NCBI GenBank assembly: GCA_947650285.1
Contig: CANTFL010000170.1
Location: 1-64,000 of the forward strand
Source: Hyaloperonospora brassicae
Taxonomy: Eukaryota; Oomycota; Peronosporomycetes; Peronosporales; Peronosporaceae
DNA: 64,000 bases
Direction of reading: 5' to 3'
Below are positions 30,290-41,300 of the stretch, in pieces; position 1 is the first letter of the stretch, and each line of letters starts with the position of its first letter. The position numbers and the translations under genes were made by a program. The notes beneath the pieces were generated by a model that was not told the origin of the DNA, did not search any database, and saw only the letters and a program-made list of their open reading frames with translations.

Positions 30290-31952
30290 GCACTATGGCC
30301 GATCCGAGCAAAAACACCCCCCTGCTGTTTCTGATGTTTTGTCAGTGGTTCCATCAACTACAATTAGCGTTTGCATTGGTAGAAAGGGTATTGTCCGTTA
30401 CTGTGGCAGCGTTGGCTTGCCCAGCTCGGCGTTGAGCGTCTTGAATAACGGAGCGGTCAAAAATTTAATGGTCCGTCGTCTTGCAAACCCAGCAGGGTTT
30501 TATCCCATCCCTTGGGTTAAAGCGAGTCGTAGAGTTGTTAGGTGCCAACTTTAATTTAAGTGAGGTCTGCTTAGTGGCTGTGGCTGAGGCTGCTGATGAC
30601 TTCACCACATCCACTATAGACTGACAGGTCGTTGGCTGTTGTTTATCGACTTGCGACCATCACCCAACAGCTTCTTTAGCAGTGTATATGATTTTTTTGA
30701 TTCGGTAATATTATCAGCGTTAAAGTCGATTATATTGGCGAGTTGGAGCCTGATGCTTGGGTCTGTGGATGCATTGCTTCGAAATGACTCAAGGTTAAGA
30801 GCGTTTCGGTCGCCGCCCATTTCTTTACCATCGTGGCGTAAATATGTGCAGTATCCAAGCCAAGTTTGATTCTTCTTGAGTTTATTGAGGTAGTCGAAGA
30901 GGCGTGCTTGTGATTACTTGCACCGAAACTCTCAAGGCTTCTGGGACTTCCTGGTACGTCGGTATGCGGCCATGTGCGTCGAGAAACGTATCGAGAAAAT
31001 GGAAGTAAAAGTCTGATGCGGCACTTTCAAGAAATGTAACGAGAAATGTCCACCTAATTCGTCGGTGTAACTTGAGATGTTACGTCTGGTTTCACTTTGA
31101 AATGCTTGTTTAAACTTGCGCATGAATAGGTCAAAACCAGCACCGAGAACAGGGTTTTTACCATTGCCGGTAAACACCTTACACTTGACTTACTTGATAC
31201 GAGGCCCTGTGTGGATTGGTAGCACTTGCGGCGGTGGCAGAATCTGTGACCGACTATGGCATGGTGATAGAGCCGGTACTGATGTCGGTGACAGCGGGGC
31301 CGGTATAGGTATGAAAGTTTTAGGGGCGCTTGGACGGAGAGAATTCATCAATGGTACTTGAAAGTTGGCGTTAGCTGGATGGGAACTTGTGTCTTCAAAT
31401 TAGTGGGTAAATTAGTGGGTAATTGTTCGTCGCGGTCTACGTGTGGTGGGTGGCTTGACATTGGTAGAGATGACTCTCGTGACAGCATGTCGTGACTGAA
31501 ACTTAGCGTCTGTAGTTGTTCCTCGAGAAAAGCCCGAATTTCGACGCCGGTAGCTAGCCGATCTTTGGCTGCAGTGGCACGAGCGTTTTCGCGTAATAAA
31601 ATTGTCTCTGCGTCGTTTTGAAGCTTTTGTGGGTCGGATATGCAACGCAGAGCCACGGCGTGGGCTACATGATGGTTCTTGATAGATAATCACAGATGAT
31701 AGAAGCTTCTCGTTCGGCTTGAATCGCTCGGACCAACGAGTCTTCAGCAGCTTGAATAACACATTGGTGTTCTTTCAAGGTCACAGTTGTGTCGATATTT
31801 ATCGACCTAAAGGCGGTCATTACGCTGAGTGAGGTATGCCAACGAGTCTTGAGCAGATTGACCAACACATTAATATTCTTTGAAGTCTACAACTGTGTCG
31901 ATATGTTTGGCTTGAAGGCGCTCGTTGCGCTGTGTGAGGCGAGTAATGTCTT
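30290..31952 (-). pseudogene. Gag, C-terminal and middle parts, copia-1
   Basis: Pieces at 30614-30820 (SIRLQLANIIDFNADNITE, KKLLGDGRKS) and 30932-31177 (FDLFMRKFKQAFQSETRRNI) look like copia Gag helices. 31348-31950 encodes coiled coil containing two tandem 106-bp units (31733-31838 and 31839-31944), whose protein repeat resembles LTQRNERLQ...DSLAYLTQRNDRL. The frame is interrupted by stops. The Gag N-terminus continues at 51437 beyond gypsy-4. Confidence 0.6.
31733..31944. repeat. two tandem 106-bp units in copia-1 gag
   Basis: Both start CCAACGAGTCTT and share the order ...CACATT...TTCTTT...TGTGTCGATAT...GGCG.TC.TT.CGCTG.GTGAGG. Divergence between the units shows the duplication is old. 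Confidence 0.75.
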
Positions 31953-33214
31953 TGTATCACAGTAGTTAAAAATTCTGTCCTTAACAGCCTCAACGTACAA
32001 ACACAACAATCGCCGAGCTAAGTCGGCGCATCGGGCCGGTACCTTTGGGTAAATTGGTCCGTTTTTGCCCCTTCAGGTTCAGTTGCGGCTTTCGCCTAAC
32101 CGATTCCTTACAACCACTCCTCAAGAGGCCTGCCTGAGCTCAGCATCCTCGAAATCTCTCTCTTCCTGTGACTTCACACCAACGGGTGGAAACCGACGCT
32201 CACGCGTTTTAAAAGGTCACCGGGCGCAGTGTACGCCCGACTAGAAGAATTACGGTGCCCTCGACTGAGGCATACCGGCTTGTCGTTCGACAAGGCTTTC
32301 AGCGGCGCCGTCTATCGAGTCAACAGCTTGTCACTTGACAAGACTCACAACGGTCCATTCACTAGATTTACCGGCTCGTCGGCGACGAGACTTATTCTTT
32401 CGCTAGTAGCGAGCACTGCCCAACACGGGCCTTCCTAAACTCTTGGCGCTACCAGCCGATACCTCTACAAGCTATGCTTATCGACGTTCGACGGCAGGCA
32501 TAATCTATCCCACGCAGGGACTTACCTTAAGTGTACGCGTGTCTTGGACTCAGAAAATTCTGCACTGCATTGATTTATCTCTTTTCCTAGAGATGAACCG
32601 TTGAGTGGTTCTCTGCTCTACTCCTCTTCCCATATACGTAAACTAAGTGTAATGAATCTTCGTCGATCTTCTCGCACTCTGCTCTACGCTCCATCGTCAG
32701 CGACTTTGAGTTCGACGACCATGTCTTCGACGACCTCCAGTTCGACGACCTCGACTTTGATGACATTACTTTTGACGACCTTTCGTTCGACGATCTCGAC
32801 TTCGAGAACCTTGACTTCGACGACCTCGAGCTTGACGAACTTTCATTTGACGACCTCTAAGTCGACGACCTTTCGTTCGACGATCTCGACTTCGATAACC
32901 TTGGCTTCGACGACCTCGAGTTTGACGACCTTTCATTTGACGACCTCGAAGTCGACGACCTTGACTTCGACGACTTCCAGTTCGACGACCTCGACTTCGA
33001 CGACTTCCAGTTCGACGACCTCGACTTCGATGATCTTGATTTCGACGACCTTTAGTTCGACGACCTCGACTTTGATGATTTTGACTTCGACGACCCCGAG
33101 TTTGTCGACTGTTCATTTGACGACCTCGAAGTCGACGACCTTGACTACGACGATCTTTAATTTGATGACTTCGGCTTCTACGAGAATATCGGTCTTTGCC
33201 TTTAAATCCTTATA
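31953..33214 (-). repeat. 3' LTR of gypsy-4 (left copy)
   Basis: Nearly identical to the right copy from 31982 to about 32830 (two differences seen, near 32408 and 32684), but the first ~29 bp and the last ~25 bp differ strongly. It contains a longer 15-bp minisatellite than the right copy. Clustered hairpins lie at 32011-32028, 32279-32294, 32327-32342, 32375-32389 and 32400-32412. Confidence 0.75.
32700..33185. repeat. TTCGACGACCTCGAC minisatellite, left gypsy-4 LTR
   Basis: About 485 bp of 15-bp units with variants such as TTTGATGACATTACT and TTCGACGACCTTTCG. One plus frame reads Phe-Asp-Asp-Leu-Asp repeats, another Ser/Thr repeats, and the minus strand reads Arg/Gly repeats. All are open, so ORF calls here are not evidence of a gene. 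The right LTR has only about 220 bp of it. Confidence 0.9.
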
Positions 33215-33241
33215 TCGCAAATGGCCCAGTCGTGATACGAT

Positions 33242-33246
33242 CCATT
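33242..33246. other. target site duplication CCATT (left), copia-2
   Basis: CCATT precedes the LTR. The identical CCATT follows the other LTR at 38051-38055. Confidence 0.95.
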
Positions 33247-33500
33247 TGTTATGTCGAAGGAAAATTCGAAAGTGTATTGAATTAGTTTTCCTATGAACTT
33301 ACTCGTCGTGTTATCTTCTTCTACCTTGTAGCTTTCCCTGATCTTGATGGATTCTAGAACATACACTCAAGGTAGTTCTAGAATCATCAGACTGCACGTG
33401 AACCGTTTACACCCTGTCGTATCATCGCTGTCTTGTCACTTGTGCGTAGCAAATCACAGTTGGCTTTGTTGACCGTGCATTGACAGTGCACACATCAACA
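33247..33500 (-). repeat. 3' LTR of copia-2
   Basis: 254 bp, TGTTATG...ATCAACA on the plus strand. It contains a 9-bp inverted repeat TTCTAGAAC/GTTCTAGAA. A purine tract (AGTGAGTGGGAG on the minus strand) adjoins it at 33501-33512. Confidence 0.95.
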
Positions 33501-33507
33501 CTCCCAC

Positions 33508-34938
33508 TCACTGTTGATGCTCGGGTCCATCACGTACCTTGATGTCCATTCCGGCACGGAGGTACTGGAATCGCTTGGTGCCGAGTGCCTTCGTTAGTAT
33601 GTCGGCAAGTTGATGTTCCGTCTCCTTGTATATCACCTTTATATCACCGGCCAGAACTTTCTCTCGGACAAAGTGGTGACGTATGTCTACGTGTTTAGTC
33701 CGCGCATGGTATCCTGGGTTTGTTGCGAGAGCAATGGCTCCTTGATTATCCTCGTAGATGACAGTAGGATTCTTCTGCTCGAATCCGAGGTCAGCCATTA
33801 ACATCCTTGCCCATAGTATGTCTTGAGTGCACATGCTTAGCGCCATGTATTCAGCCTCAGAAGTACTCAATGCAACGGTGCGTTGGTACTTAGACTTAAA
33901 TATAACAGGGCCTCCATTTAGCACCAGCAAAACACCAGATACCGATCGACGGTCGTCCAAGCTGTTTCCCCAATCGGCGTCACTATACGCTGTTAGTTGT
34001 TGCTGTAGTTTGTCAACACTGTAGTGTAATCCAAAACCACTCGTCGAGCGGAGATATCTTAGCACTTTGATCAGTGCCTTCCAGTGTTGTGAGCCAGGGT
34101 TTTCTGCAAATCGTCCAAGTTGGCTCACAGGAAATGCTGCGTCTGGTCTGGTCGTGGTCACTATAAACAGCAGTCGTCCCAGCAATTGGCGGTACGGTGT
34201 ACGACTCATGGCTTGTCTTTCGACATCGGACTTTGGACTGTTTGCGCTGGACAGTTTCATGCTCTGATCACATGGGTTACCAGTTGGTCGGGCTTGAGTC
34301 TGTCCAAACATGTCTGCTGTCTCCTCGATGTATCTTTGTTGCGAAATAAACATCTCACGCTTCTTTCGGTCGTACATAACTTCCATTCCAAGCAAGTGCT
34401 TCACTAAACCAAGGTCTTTGGTTTGAAACCGCTGAGAGATTTGTTCTTTCACCTTGCGTACCGTGGTTGCTTCTTTTGCAGCCACAATCATATCATCAAC
34501 GTATAAGCACACGTACGCCCAGCCTTCACCATCCTTTATCTTGTATATGCATCGATCAGCACCGCACGCGACAAATCCCATCTCCAGTAATGCATTGTGA
34601 ATCGTCTTATTCCAGGCATTTGCAGCCTGCTTAAGTCCGTAAAGCGCGCGATTCAATTTAAGTACAAACTCGCTGCCAATTTTCATCCCTTTGGGTGGTA
34701 ACAAGTATACTTCTTCTTGTAGTTCGGCATTCAGGTAGGCCGTATCAACATCAAGCTGGTCGATCACATATCCTGCTGCGCAGCAAATCGACAATAGCAT
34801 CCTGATGGAGTTCATACTGGCGACAGCCGCGTACGTCTCGAAAAAGTTGATACCATATTGTTGCAGGAATCCGAGCGCCACAAGTCGTGCTTTGTATCGA
34901 CCATCACTCTTTTTAGCCCGAAACCCACTTCGATCCAA
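33508..34938 (-). pseudogene. pol: RT and RNase H, copia-2
   Basis: 476 open codons. RT has FFETYAAVASMNSIRMLLSI, ALYGLKQAANAWNKTIH and the catalytic box CLYVDDMIVAAKE. RNase H has AYSDADWGNSLDDRRSVSG, STSEAEYMALSMC and TKHVDIRHHFVREKV. It is the continuation of the frame ending at 34913: one missing base near 34918 separates KPIGSKWV from FRAKKSDGRYKARLV. Otherwise intact. Confidence 0.93.
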
Positions 34939-36808
34939 TTGGTTTCATTCCAGGCTTGCGCACAATTGGTGTCCACGTCTTGTTACGCTCATGAGCCGCA
35001 AATTCATTCTCAATAGCTTTAATCCATTGGTATCTGTCAGGTCCATTCACTGCCTCCGCATAAGAGCCAGGTAAATCACGAGCTATCATGGCAACTTCTG
35101 CTATCAATGCCACATCGCTGGTTATTCGCGATCGCTTGGAAGGAGGTTCGTCATCTTCACTCCCACTGGCTTCATGGTTTTCATTGTATGGCACAATGCT
35201 GTTTTCTGTTGTGGTACTAGTGTTATTGTCTTCCAACAAGAGCTGAACAGGTAGCTCAATTGGTAGCATTTCATCAACACCTCCTCGTGGTCTGGATTCA
35301 CTTCTCCCACTGGCATCGTCGGTAAGAACACGATACTGATGCTCGCGACCGGAACGACGCTTAATTTGTGGACGGAACACCATCGCTCCAGAGTCGTGCG
35401 GATTGTGTAATTCGAGTTCTTGGTGACGAGGTCCTTGTTGAATTACTTGGGAAGTGTGTTGATGTTGTTCGTTGTTCATATTTCTTGCAAGATAATGATT
35501 GCTTGTCTCACTCGAAGGTGTGTTACTGATGTCATTGTCAGAACTCGGTACTTCCATCTCCACATCTTCGACAATTTCGTGCTCTTCCATTTCAACATCT
35601 TCATCACCATCTTGTTGCAAGTTACTTGGTTGATCTCCATCATCGTCATCTTGTCGTATTATTATCATCTTCGGGTGTGGTACAACCGGATTGTCTTCGT
35701 AAATGTTACTAACTTCACGTTCATCTAACGCGATCGAACGACTGATCTTGATCGTACCAGTCTCCAGATCAAGCACCCTGTAACCCTTGGTGTGTCTTGC
35801 ATATCCTAACAGCATGCAGCGAAACCCTTTCGCGTCGAATTTCGTGCGCTTTGAGTCATCGATATGTGCGTATCCAAGTGAACCAAATACACGTAGGTGA
35901 GAAATTTCGGGCTTCGTCTTAAAGCACAGTTCAAAAGGAGTCTTCTCCTCGTGATTGCAGTTCGTGGTTCTGTTAAGTAAATACACCGCCGTATTCACAG
36001 CTTCGGCCCACCACTTCTTTGCCACCCGCTTGTAATGCATCATGCTTCTGGCCGTCTCAACAATCGTACGGTTCATCCGTTCAGCAACACCGTTTTGTTG
36101 AGGACTGTAGGGTACTGTCTTCTGATGGATGATGCCGTGTTTCTTGCAGTACGAAGCAAACCTCTTGTTTTTGTATTCACCGCCATTGTCAGTACGTATG
36201 GCCTTAATACGAAATCCACACTGCTGCTCCATCTCGGTCCGAAATTCAATGAACTTCGACAGTACATCACTCTTGGACTTCAGAAAATATACAGTCACTA
36301 ATCTTGAAAAATCGTCCACGAGAGACAATACGTATCGTGACCCACCAGGAGTTGGGTTCTTCACAGGGCCCATGACGTCAGAGTGAATAAGCTGCAGTGG
36401 CTGCGTTGTCTTTGTCTTCGACTCTTGTGGAAAACTCGCGACACACAGTTTCCCTTGTAGACACCCTCCACACAAATTCTTGTTCGTGTCAGGTACTACA
36501 TTCGGTAGTCCTTCCGTAGCCTCCTTTGTCTTTTTAAACTTGTTGTGGCTAATGTGACCCATTCGTGCATGCATCAGCTCCCACTTGTTACCAGCGTCTT
36601 CATGTTCTACCAACATCGCGTGCTCATACTCCACATCAAGAGTGTACACGCTTCTCATGCGCTTCGCAGAAATCATCAACACATTATCCTTGTAGATACT
36701 GCAGTATTTTTCACCGAATCGAACGTTGTACCCACGCTGGACGATCTTGGGCACCGCTAGTAGTCGTCTGTCCAGCGTTGGAATGTGCAATACTTCATTC
36801 ACAGTCAC
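34913..36808 (-). pseudogene. pol: Integrase and linker, copia-2
   Basis: 631 open codons. In order: GAG-pre-integrase (WELMHARMGHISHNKFKKTK, CGGCLQGKL), integrase core (LIHSDVMGPV; IRTDNGGEYKNKRF; PYSPQQNGVAERMNR) and LRVFGSLGYAHIDD. A long acidic Ser/Asn-rich linker then runs into the RT start. It is separated from Gag-protease by the TGA at 36833-36835 in the same frame. Confidence 0.93.
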
Positions 36809-36832
36809 TGCTGTACCATTCGTACAGCGAAA

Positions 36833-37750
36833 TCAAATGCTTCCTCGTCCAATTGCATTCATGACCGCACCATCGGCAACGCGAACTTGAATGGCTTCTC
36901 TCAATTTCTCGTACTCAAAGAAATCTTCTTCGGCTGGGGTCATATGTGACGAGGCGCCGCTGTCCAACAACCATCCTTTTTTTAATCCGTTTGTGGCCGT
37001 GAATGCCATTTCATTTCCATCATTCTTGGTGGCAGATCGGCACTCAAACTGCTTGTGTCCGATCTTGTTACAGCGGTGACACTTCCCACGAAACGGCTGT
37101 TTCTTCTTCCAGCTCTCTTCTGCACCACGTTGTTTGCGCATTCCACGACCACGATCCTGTTTATGGCCTCCACGACCAACGCGGAAAGCTCCTTCGGAGA
37201 CCTCTTGCTGCTGCTTCTTCTTGTGTTCCTTCAACAGCTTTTCTTTCACATCCACCATCGTCACACCCATGGAATTCTCAATGATGGACACAATCATCTC
37301 GAACTCTGCCGGTAAGCTACTCAGCAGAACTGTCATCTGGCGTGCGTCGTCCATGGTATCGCCCACCGCCTCCATACTCAAAACAAGTTCATCGAAACGG
37401 TCGAGGTGGCTCACCATGTCGCCTCCCTCATCCATACGAAATTCGTGCAATCGACGTGTCAGTGCCACTCGATTCTGAAGGTTTGTCTTGTTGTAGTAGT
37501 CGCGTAGTGTTTCCCATGCTTCCTTCGCAGTGCGAGCATGTCGGATCTTCGTCTGATGCTTTACTTCGATCCCTTGAGCAATAATAGCAAACGCCTTCAT
37601 GTCCTTGACCTTCCAATCCTCCGTCATCTCCTGCTCCGACTTCACTTCCAAGATGTGCTCTAGCAGGCCCTTCCTCGCAAGTGTCATCTTCATATTGAAT
37701 TCCCAATGGAAGTAGTTGTCTGTTCCAAGCAGGTCATCGGGTTTCTTCAT
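36833..37750 (-). CDS. gag: Gag and protease active site, copia-2
   Basis: 305 codons from ATG 37750. The Gag domain includes NYFHWEFNMKMTLARKGLLE, AKEAWETLRDYYNKTNLQNR and LLSSLPAEFEMIV. A basic tail and a CCHC knuckle (CHRCNKIGHKQFEC) follow. The protease active site GWLLDSGASSHMT is near residue 265. The ORF stops at TGA 36833-36835 within protease. Homologous elements read through here, so this is a nonsense mutation or a recoded stop. Confidence 0.92.
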   Translation of the reverse strand: MKKPDDLLGTDNYFHWEFNMKMTLARKGLLEHILEVKSEQEMTEDWKVKDMKAFAIIAQGIEVKHQTKIRHARTAKEAWETLRDYYNKTNLQNRVALTRRLHEFRMDEGGDMVSHLDRFDELVLSMEAVGDTMDDARQMTVLLSSLPAEFEMIVSIIENSMGVTMVDVKEKLLKEHKKKQQQEVSEGAFRVGRGGHKQDRGRGMRKQRGAEESWKKKQPFRGKCHRCNKIGHKQFECRSATKNDGNEMAFTATNGLKKGWLLDSGASSHMTPAEEDFFEYEKLREAIQVRVADGAVMNAIGRGSI

Positions 37751-37784
37751 CGTACTGGCTTCTGGCAGGGGTCCTTAAGCTCTT

Positions 37785-37796
37785 GGGCTCATAACC
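37785..37796 (-). promoter_or_regulatory. primer binding site of copia-2, tRNA anticodon-arm type
   Basis: The minus strand reads GGTTATGAGCCC directly after the LTR. It is complementary to GGGCUCAUAACC, the anticodon stem-loop of initiator-Met tRNAs. Drosophila copia is the known example of priming from an internal iMet tRNA fragment. Confidence 0.8.
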
Positions 37797-38050
37797 TGTT
37801 ATGTCGAAGGAAAATTGGAAAGTGTATTGAATTAGTTTTCCTATGAACTTACTCGTCGTGTTATCTTCTTCTACCTTGTAGCTTTCCCTGATCTTGATGG
37901 ATTCTAGAACATACACTCAAGGTAGTTCTAGAATCATCAGACTGCACGTGAACCGTTTACACCCTGTCGTATCATCGCTGTCTTGTCACTTGTGCGTAGC
38001 AAATCACAGTTGGCTTTGTTGACCGTGCATTGACAGTGCACACATCAACA
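37797..38050 (-). repeat. 5' LTR of copia-2
   Basis: 254 bp, one base different from the LTR at 33247-33500. Confidence 0.95.
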
Positions 38051-38055
38051 CCATT
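38051..38055. other. target site duplication CCATT (right), copia-2
   Basis: Identical to 33242-33246. Confidence 0.95.
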
Positions 38056-38363
38056 CAGGCGAGTGTAGCGACTTTATTATTCCATTCCTTCTGTGCCTTG
38101 TCGTAAGTCGTCTCGCTTCGCTCGCCGCTTCTTGCCTTCGCCTCGATAATGGTGCGCTTGCTCTTGCCTATTACGTCCGTTGGTTGTCTGACCTTTGTCT
38201 TGTCGGTGGCTTGTGCGTGATCCTTGGAAGTCTATCGACGACCAGGCTTCGGAAAATGTAGATAAAGTCGTAACGAATGATGATCCATTTCCTTTAACCA
38301 CCGCGTGATCGTCTATTCACCGACGGCTTCGGCGGTTCTACAGGTATCCGTTGAGCTTTTCCG

Positions 38364-41300
38364 GTGACGTCCGTCGACCCCGTAGCGACGACAGCCAATT
38401 CCCCGCCGAGTTGTCACTCTTGTGGCTTAAGCGATCGTGATTCTGGAGCAGCGTCAGACGTTCTTTGTCTCATCTCGATCCTTCACGAACGCATGCAAGG
38501 TCGTGAGCTCAAACTCACTCGATTAATTGCCGCTCTACTAGAAATTTGGGTCCTCTTCTTGATGTATCTAGTCGGCAGTCAATTTTTTCGAGCAAGGACG
38601 CTTACGGACTTGAATGCTCTGATGTCGGCTGATGAAGTCCCTGCTGTTGATCGCTCTGGAGACATCGCGTCACTCTGCATTGCACTCTAGCAGTCTCATC
38701 GCTCGAACACTTCTCATCGACGACGTAATCAAGCTGCTGCCGCGAAATCGGTGAATTTACGCCACCGGTTTACGAAAACCTAGAAGGAGTCTGAGACTTT
38801 GAAGAGTGCAGATCTCAAGACCACCGAGCTCATTGACTCGCTCCTTAAGTCAATTTACTACTTGGAAGCGTCTGCGCCCCAGGCTGCTCGACATCGCGAC
38901 GATCGTCTCGCCTCAGCTGAACGATTGGTCGCAACGCTCAAGGATGGTATTGTTGATCGAGACAGGCAGATCACTCAGCTAACACGCCAGCTCGCCAACG
39001 CATAAGCCCGACAGATTACGGTTCAAGGCGTCGCGCCCACGTATTTTCGCCAGCTCCAGGGAGATACTGCCGCCTTGTGCACCGGTGATGCCCACGCTCT
39101 TAAGATTGCTCAGCGTACAATCAGCCGCCAGAAACAAGTCCCCAATAACAGAAGACACTCCTCTTTCATGTAAACTTTCGTTGCCCGCTGGACCCCACCT
39201 TGCTGTGGCTGCTGCGGTTGGTGTTGACGTTCCTGGAATGAATCCGCGCGACATGGACTTAACTTTGCGCCTTTGTCGTCTTTTTGCCACGCGGTTTCAA
39301 AAAGTGATTTCTCGGGTTGTCGTCGACGTTCCATACATGGTTTTACAACTCGAGCCTACAGCGGTTTCTTCTCGACAAATAGCGCCAGAGAATTCACGCG
39401 CTGCGTTGATGCGGTCACTTTTTTCAGCTGCTTCGCTGGTATCGCCATCCTCCGTTAACTTCGTTCTTGTAGGATTGTTACCTGAGCCAATTTCCCCTAC
39501 CGTCGCGTCCGGCGTGGATATCTCATCGTCTCCGACCTCGTCTTCCACTGCACAAGCATCTTCGACAGTATTCAACACTTCGACGACGAATTTTTTCGTT
39601 TGCCGTGTGTCTTTGTTGGTCTCCCGAAGCACTTCAAGCCCAGACGTTACACCCACGGCCAGAATTAATCAAGGCTCCAGCAATTCCTCCGTGGTAAATG
39701 TTCCGGCGCTGTCGCGTGGAATGTCCAAGTCTTCGACTGATCCTATGAGCACTTCCACCGGTCTGGCTTCGTCGATGAGCTTGTCGCCACCATCTCTCGG
39801 GGTGTTCGCGATGTCATCTGCGACGTCTATGCCTGATTCCAGCTCGTCGTCGTCGACAACTTAGCCCCAGGATCCTGTCCTAGTCTCGGCGAACGTTCCT
39901 TTATTGCAGATATTTCCGACTATCACTTCCACTTCCCCAGCTTTACCTGCATCGACGACGCCACCCAAACCGCGTCGCAAGTCAGGCTCTAGTCGCACGA
40001 GTACGCGCAATTCTCCGTTGCTCCCAAGACGAAGCTTAATGTCTCCAAGCGCTTTATCCCGAACGCGACCACAAACACGGAGTCCATCCTCGACTGGGTC
40101 GCCTTCGGCTCCAGCACGGATGATGGCTCGTTGATCGGTGCGTTGCGCGCCTGGAACGGCGACCATGCGTCTGAGCCCCTGTCAAGCCCAGAACCTTCGC
40201 CGAACGTTTTCCCTGTTCATCCGCCTCACGCTGCTGCCTCAGTGGATAGACTTACAGATGAAGCAAGCCTGTCTTAATTGACGGTCGTCGGTGCTGTTGC
40301 TGCTATTGTTATGCCTGCGGTTGCTGCGAGTGTTGGTTCCACCAACCTTCCATTGACTTTGGGCAAGAAGTCTCCAAGAGCTTCATTTAAGCAAGTCACG
40401 AACCCTATCTCGTCTTCAGCGCCAAATGTAACTTTGTCTCCAAGCAAAGTTCATACCGTGATCGTTCCGTCGACTCCGCTAGCCCTCGCAACCGTCGCGC
40501 CCGTGATCGTTTCATCCATTCGATCTTCTGGGGCACGTAAGCCGCTTCTATCCAAGAAGAGGAAGGGTGCTCCCGATCCTACGAACAAGCACCGAAACAA
40601 GTCAGCATCCAGTGTTCCCGCACCCTTGTTGACACACTTTTCTCACTCTCCGACCTCGAGCGAAGTCGTCGTTGTTGCTCCTGAGTGCTCCCTGTTGACG
40701 GCGGCTCAACTCCCGTAATCTCTGGCTGTGCCATATTCCCTGCTTTGATCTCGTGCGAATCGATCGATTGCTTGTGCCTCTAGTTCTACTCCCGCCATGT
40801 GTGCAATTCTGAACGTCACGTTCTACCACTTCGGTTCTGCCCGCTGTTGGTCGCGCATTGTGTCAGCCCGATCTCCTATTCGGCAGGTGAATGAAGGGTC
40901 AAAATCTTTCGTCGCTCCCACTCCAATCTCTCTTTAGACTTCAAGCATTTGCGGACGTGTTCAACCCATCGGACCCGTGCCAACGCACGTTGACATTGTT
41001 TCCTCCAGCTCCCTTCTTCTTGTCTATAGACGTGTTGAATGACGCTCGCACCAGATTACGAGCTAACAAGCCCTTGCCTCGTCCAGATTATCCGATACCT
41101 GAGGTGGCTGATGCGTGGGTCAAGTATCGGAAATACTGCAAGGATCGAGTGCCACCGATTCGTATTGACACTCGTTCACGTATCTACGTTGCTCTTTGCG
41201 AACGCACTCACTGGATTCTAAGTTCGAGCGTTCTGATGGGCATGAATCCGGATCAATACCCCAACCGTTCGGTGGAAGACTTGATTCGCATTCACGCTGC

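Larger units (their letters stand above)
33247..38050 (-). mobile_element. Ty1/copia element (copia-2), recent insertion in gypsy-4
   Basis: 4804 bp with 254-bp LTRs differing at one base (TTCGAA against TTGGAA), a perfect CCATT duplication, Gag-protease, integrase, RT and RNase H in copia order. It sits just inside the left LTR of gypsy-4. Despite its youth it has one in-frame TGA between protease and integrase and one single-base frameshift at the start of RT. Confidence 0.95.

Noticed and set aside
32766..33116. Arg/Gly-rich minus-strand ORF as a gene
   Set aside because: It is a reading of the 15-bp minisatellite; all frames of the array stay open because the period is divisible by three.
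38077..38301. Minus ORF of 74 codons just inside the gypsy-4 left LTR as a gene
   Set aside because: Basic, low-complexity translation with no motif; probably untranslated 3' region of gypsy-4.
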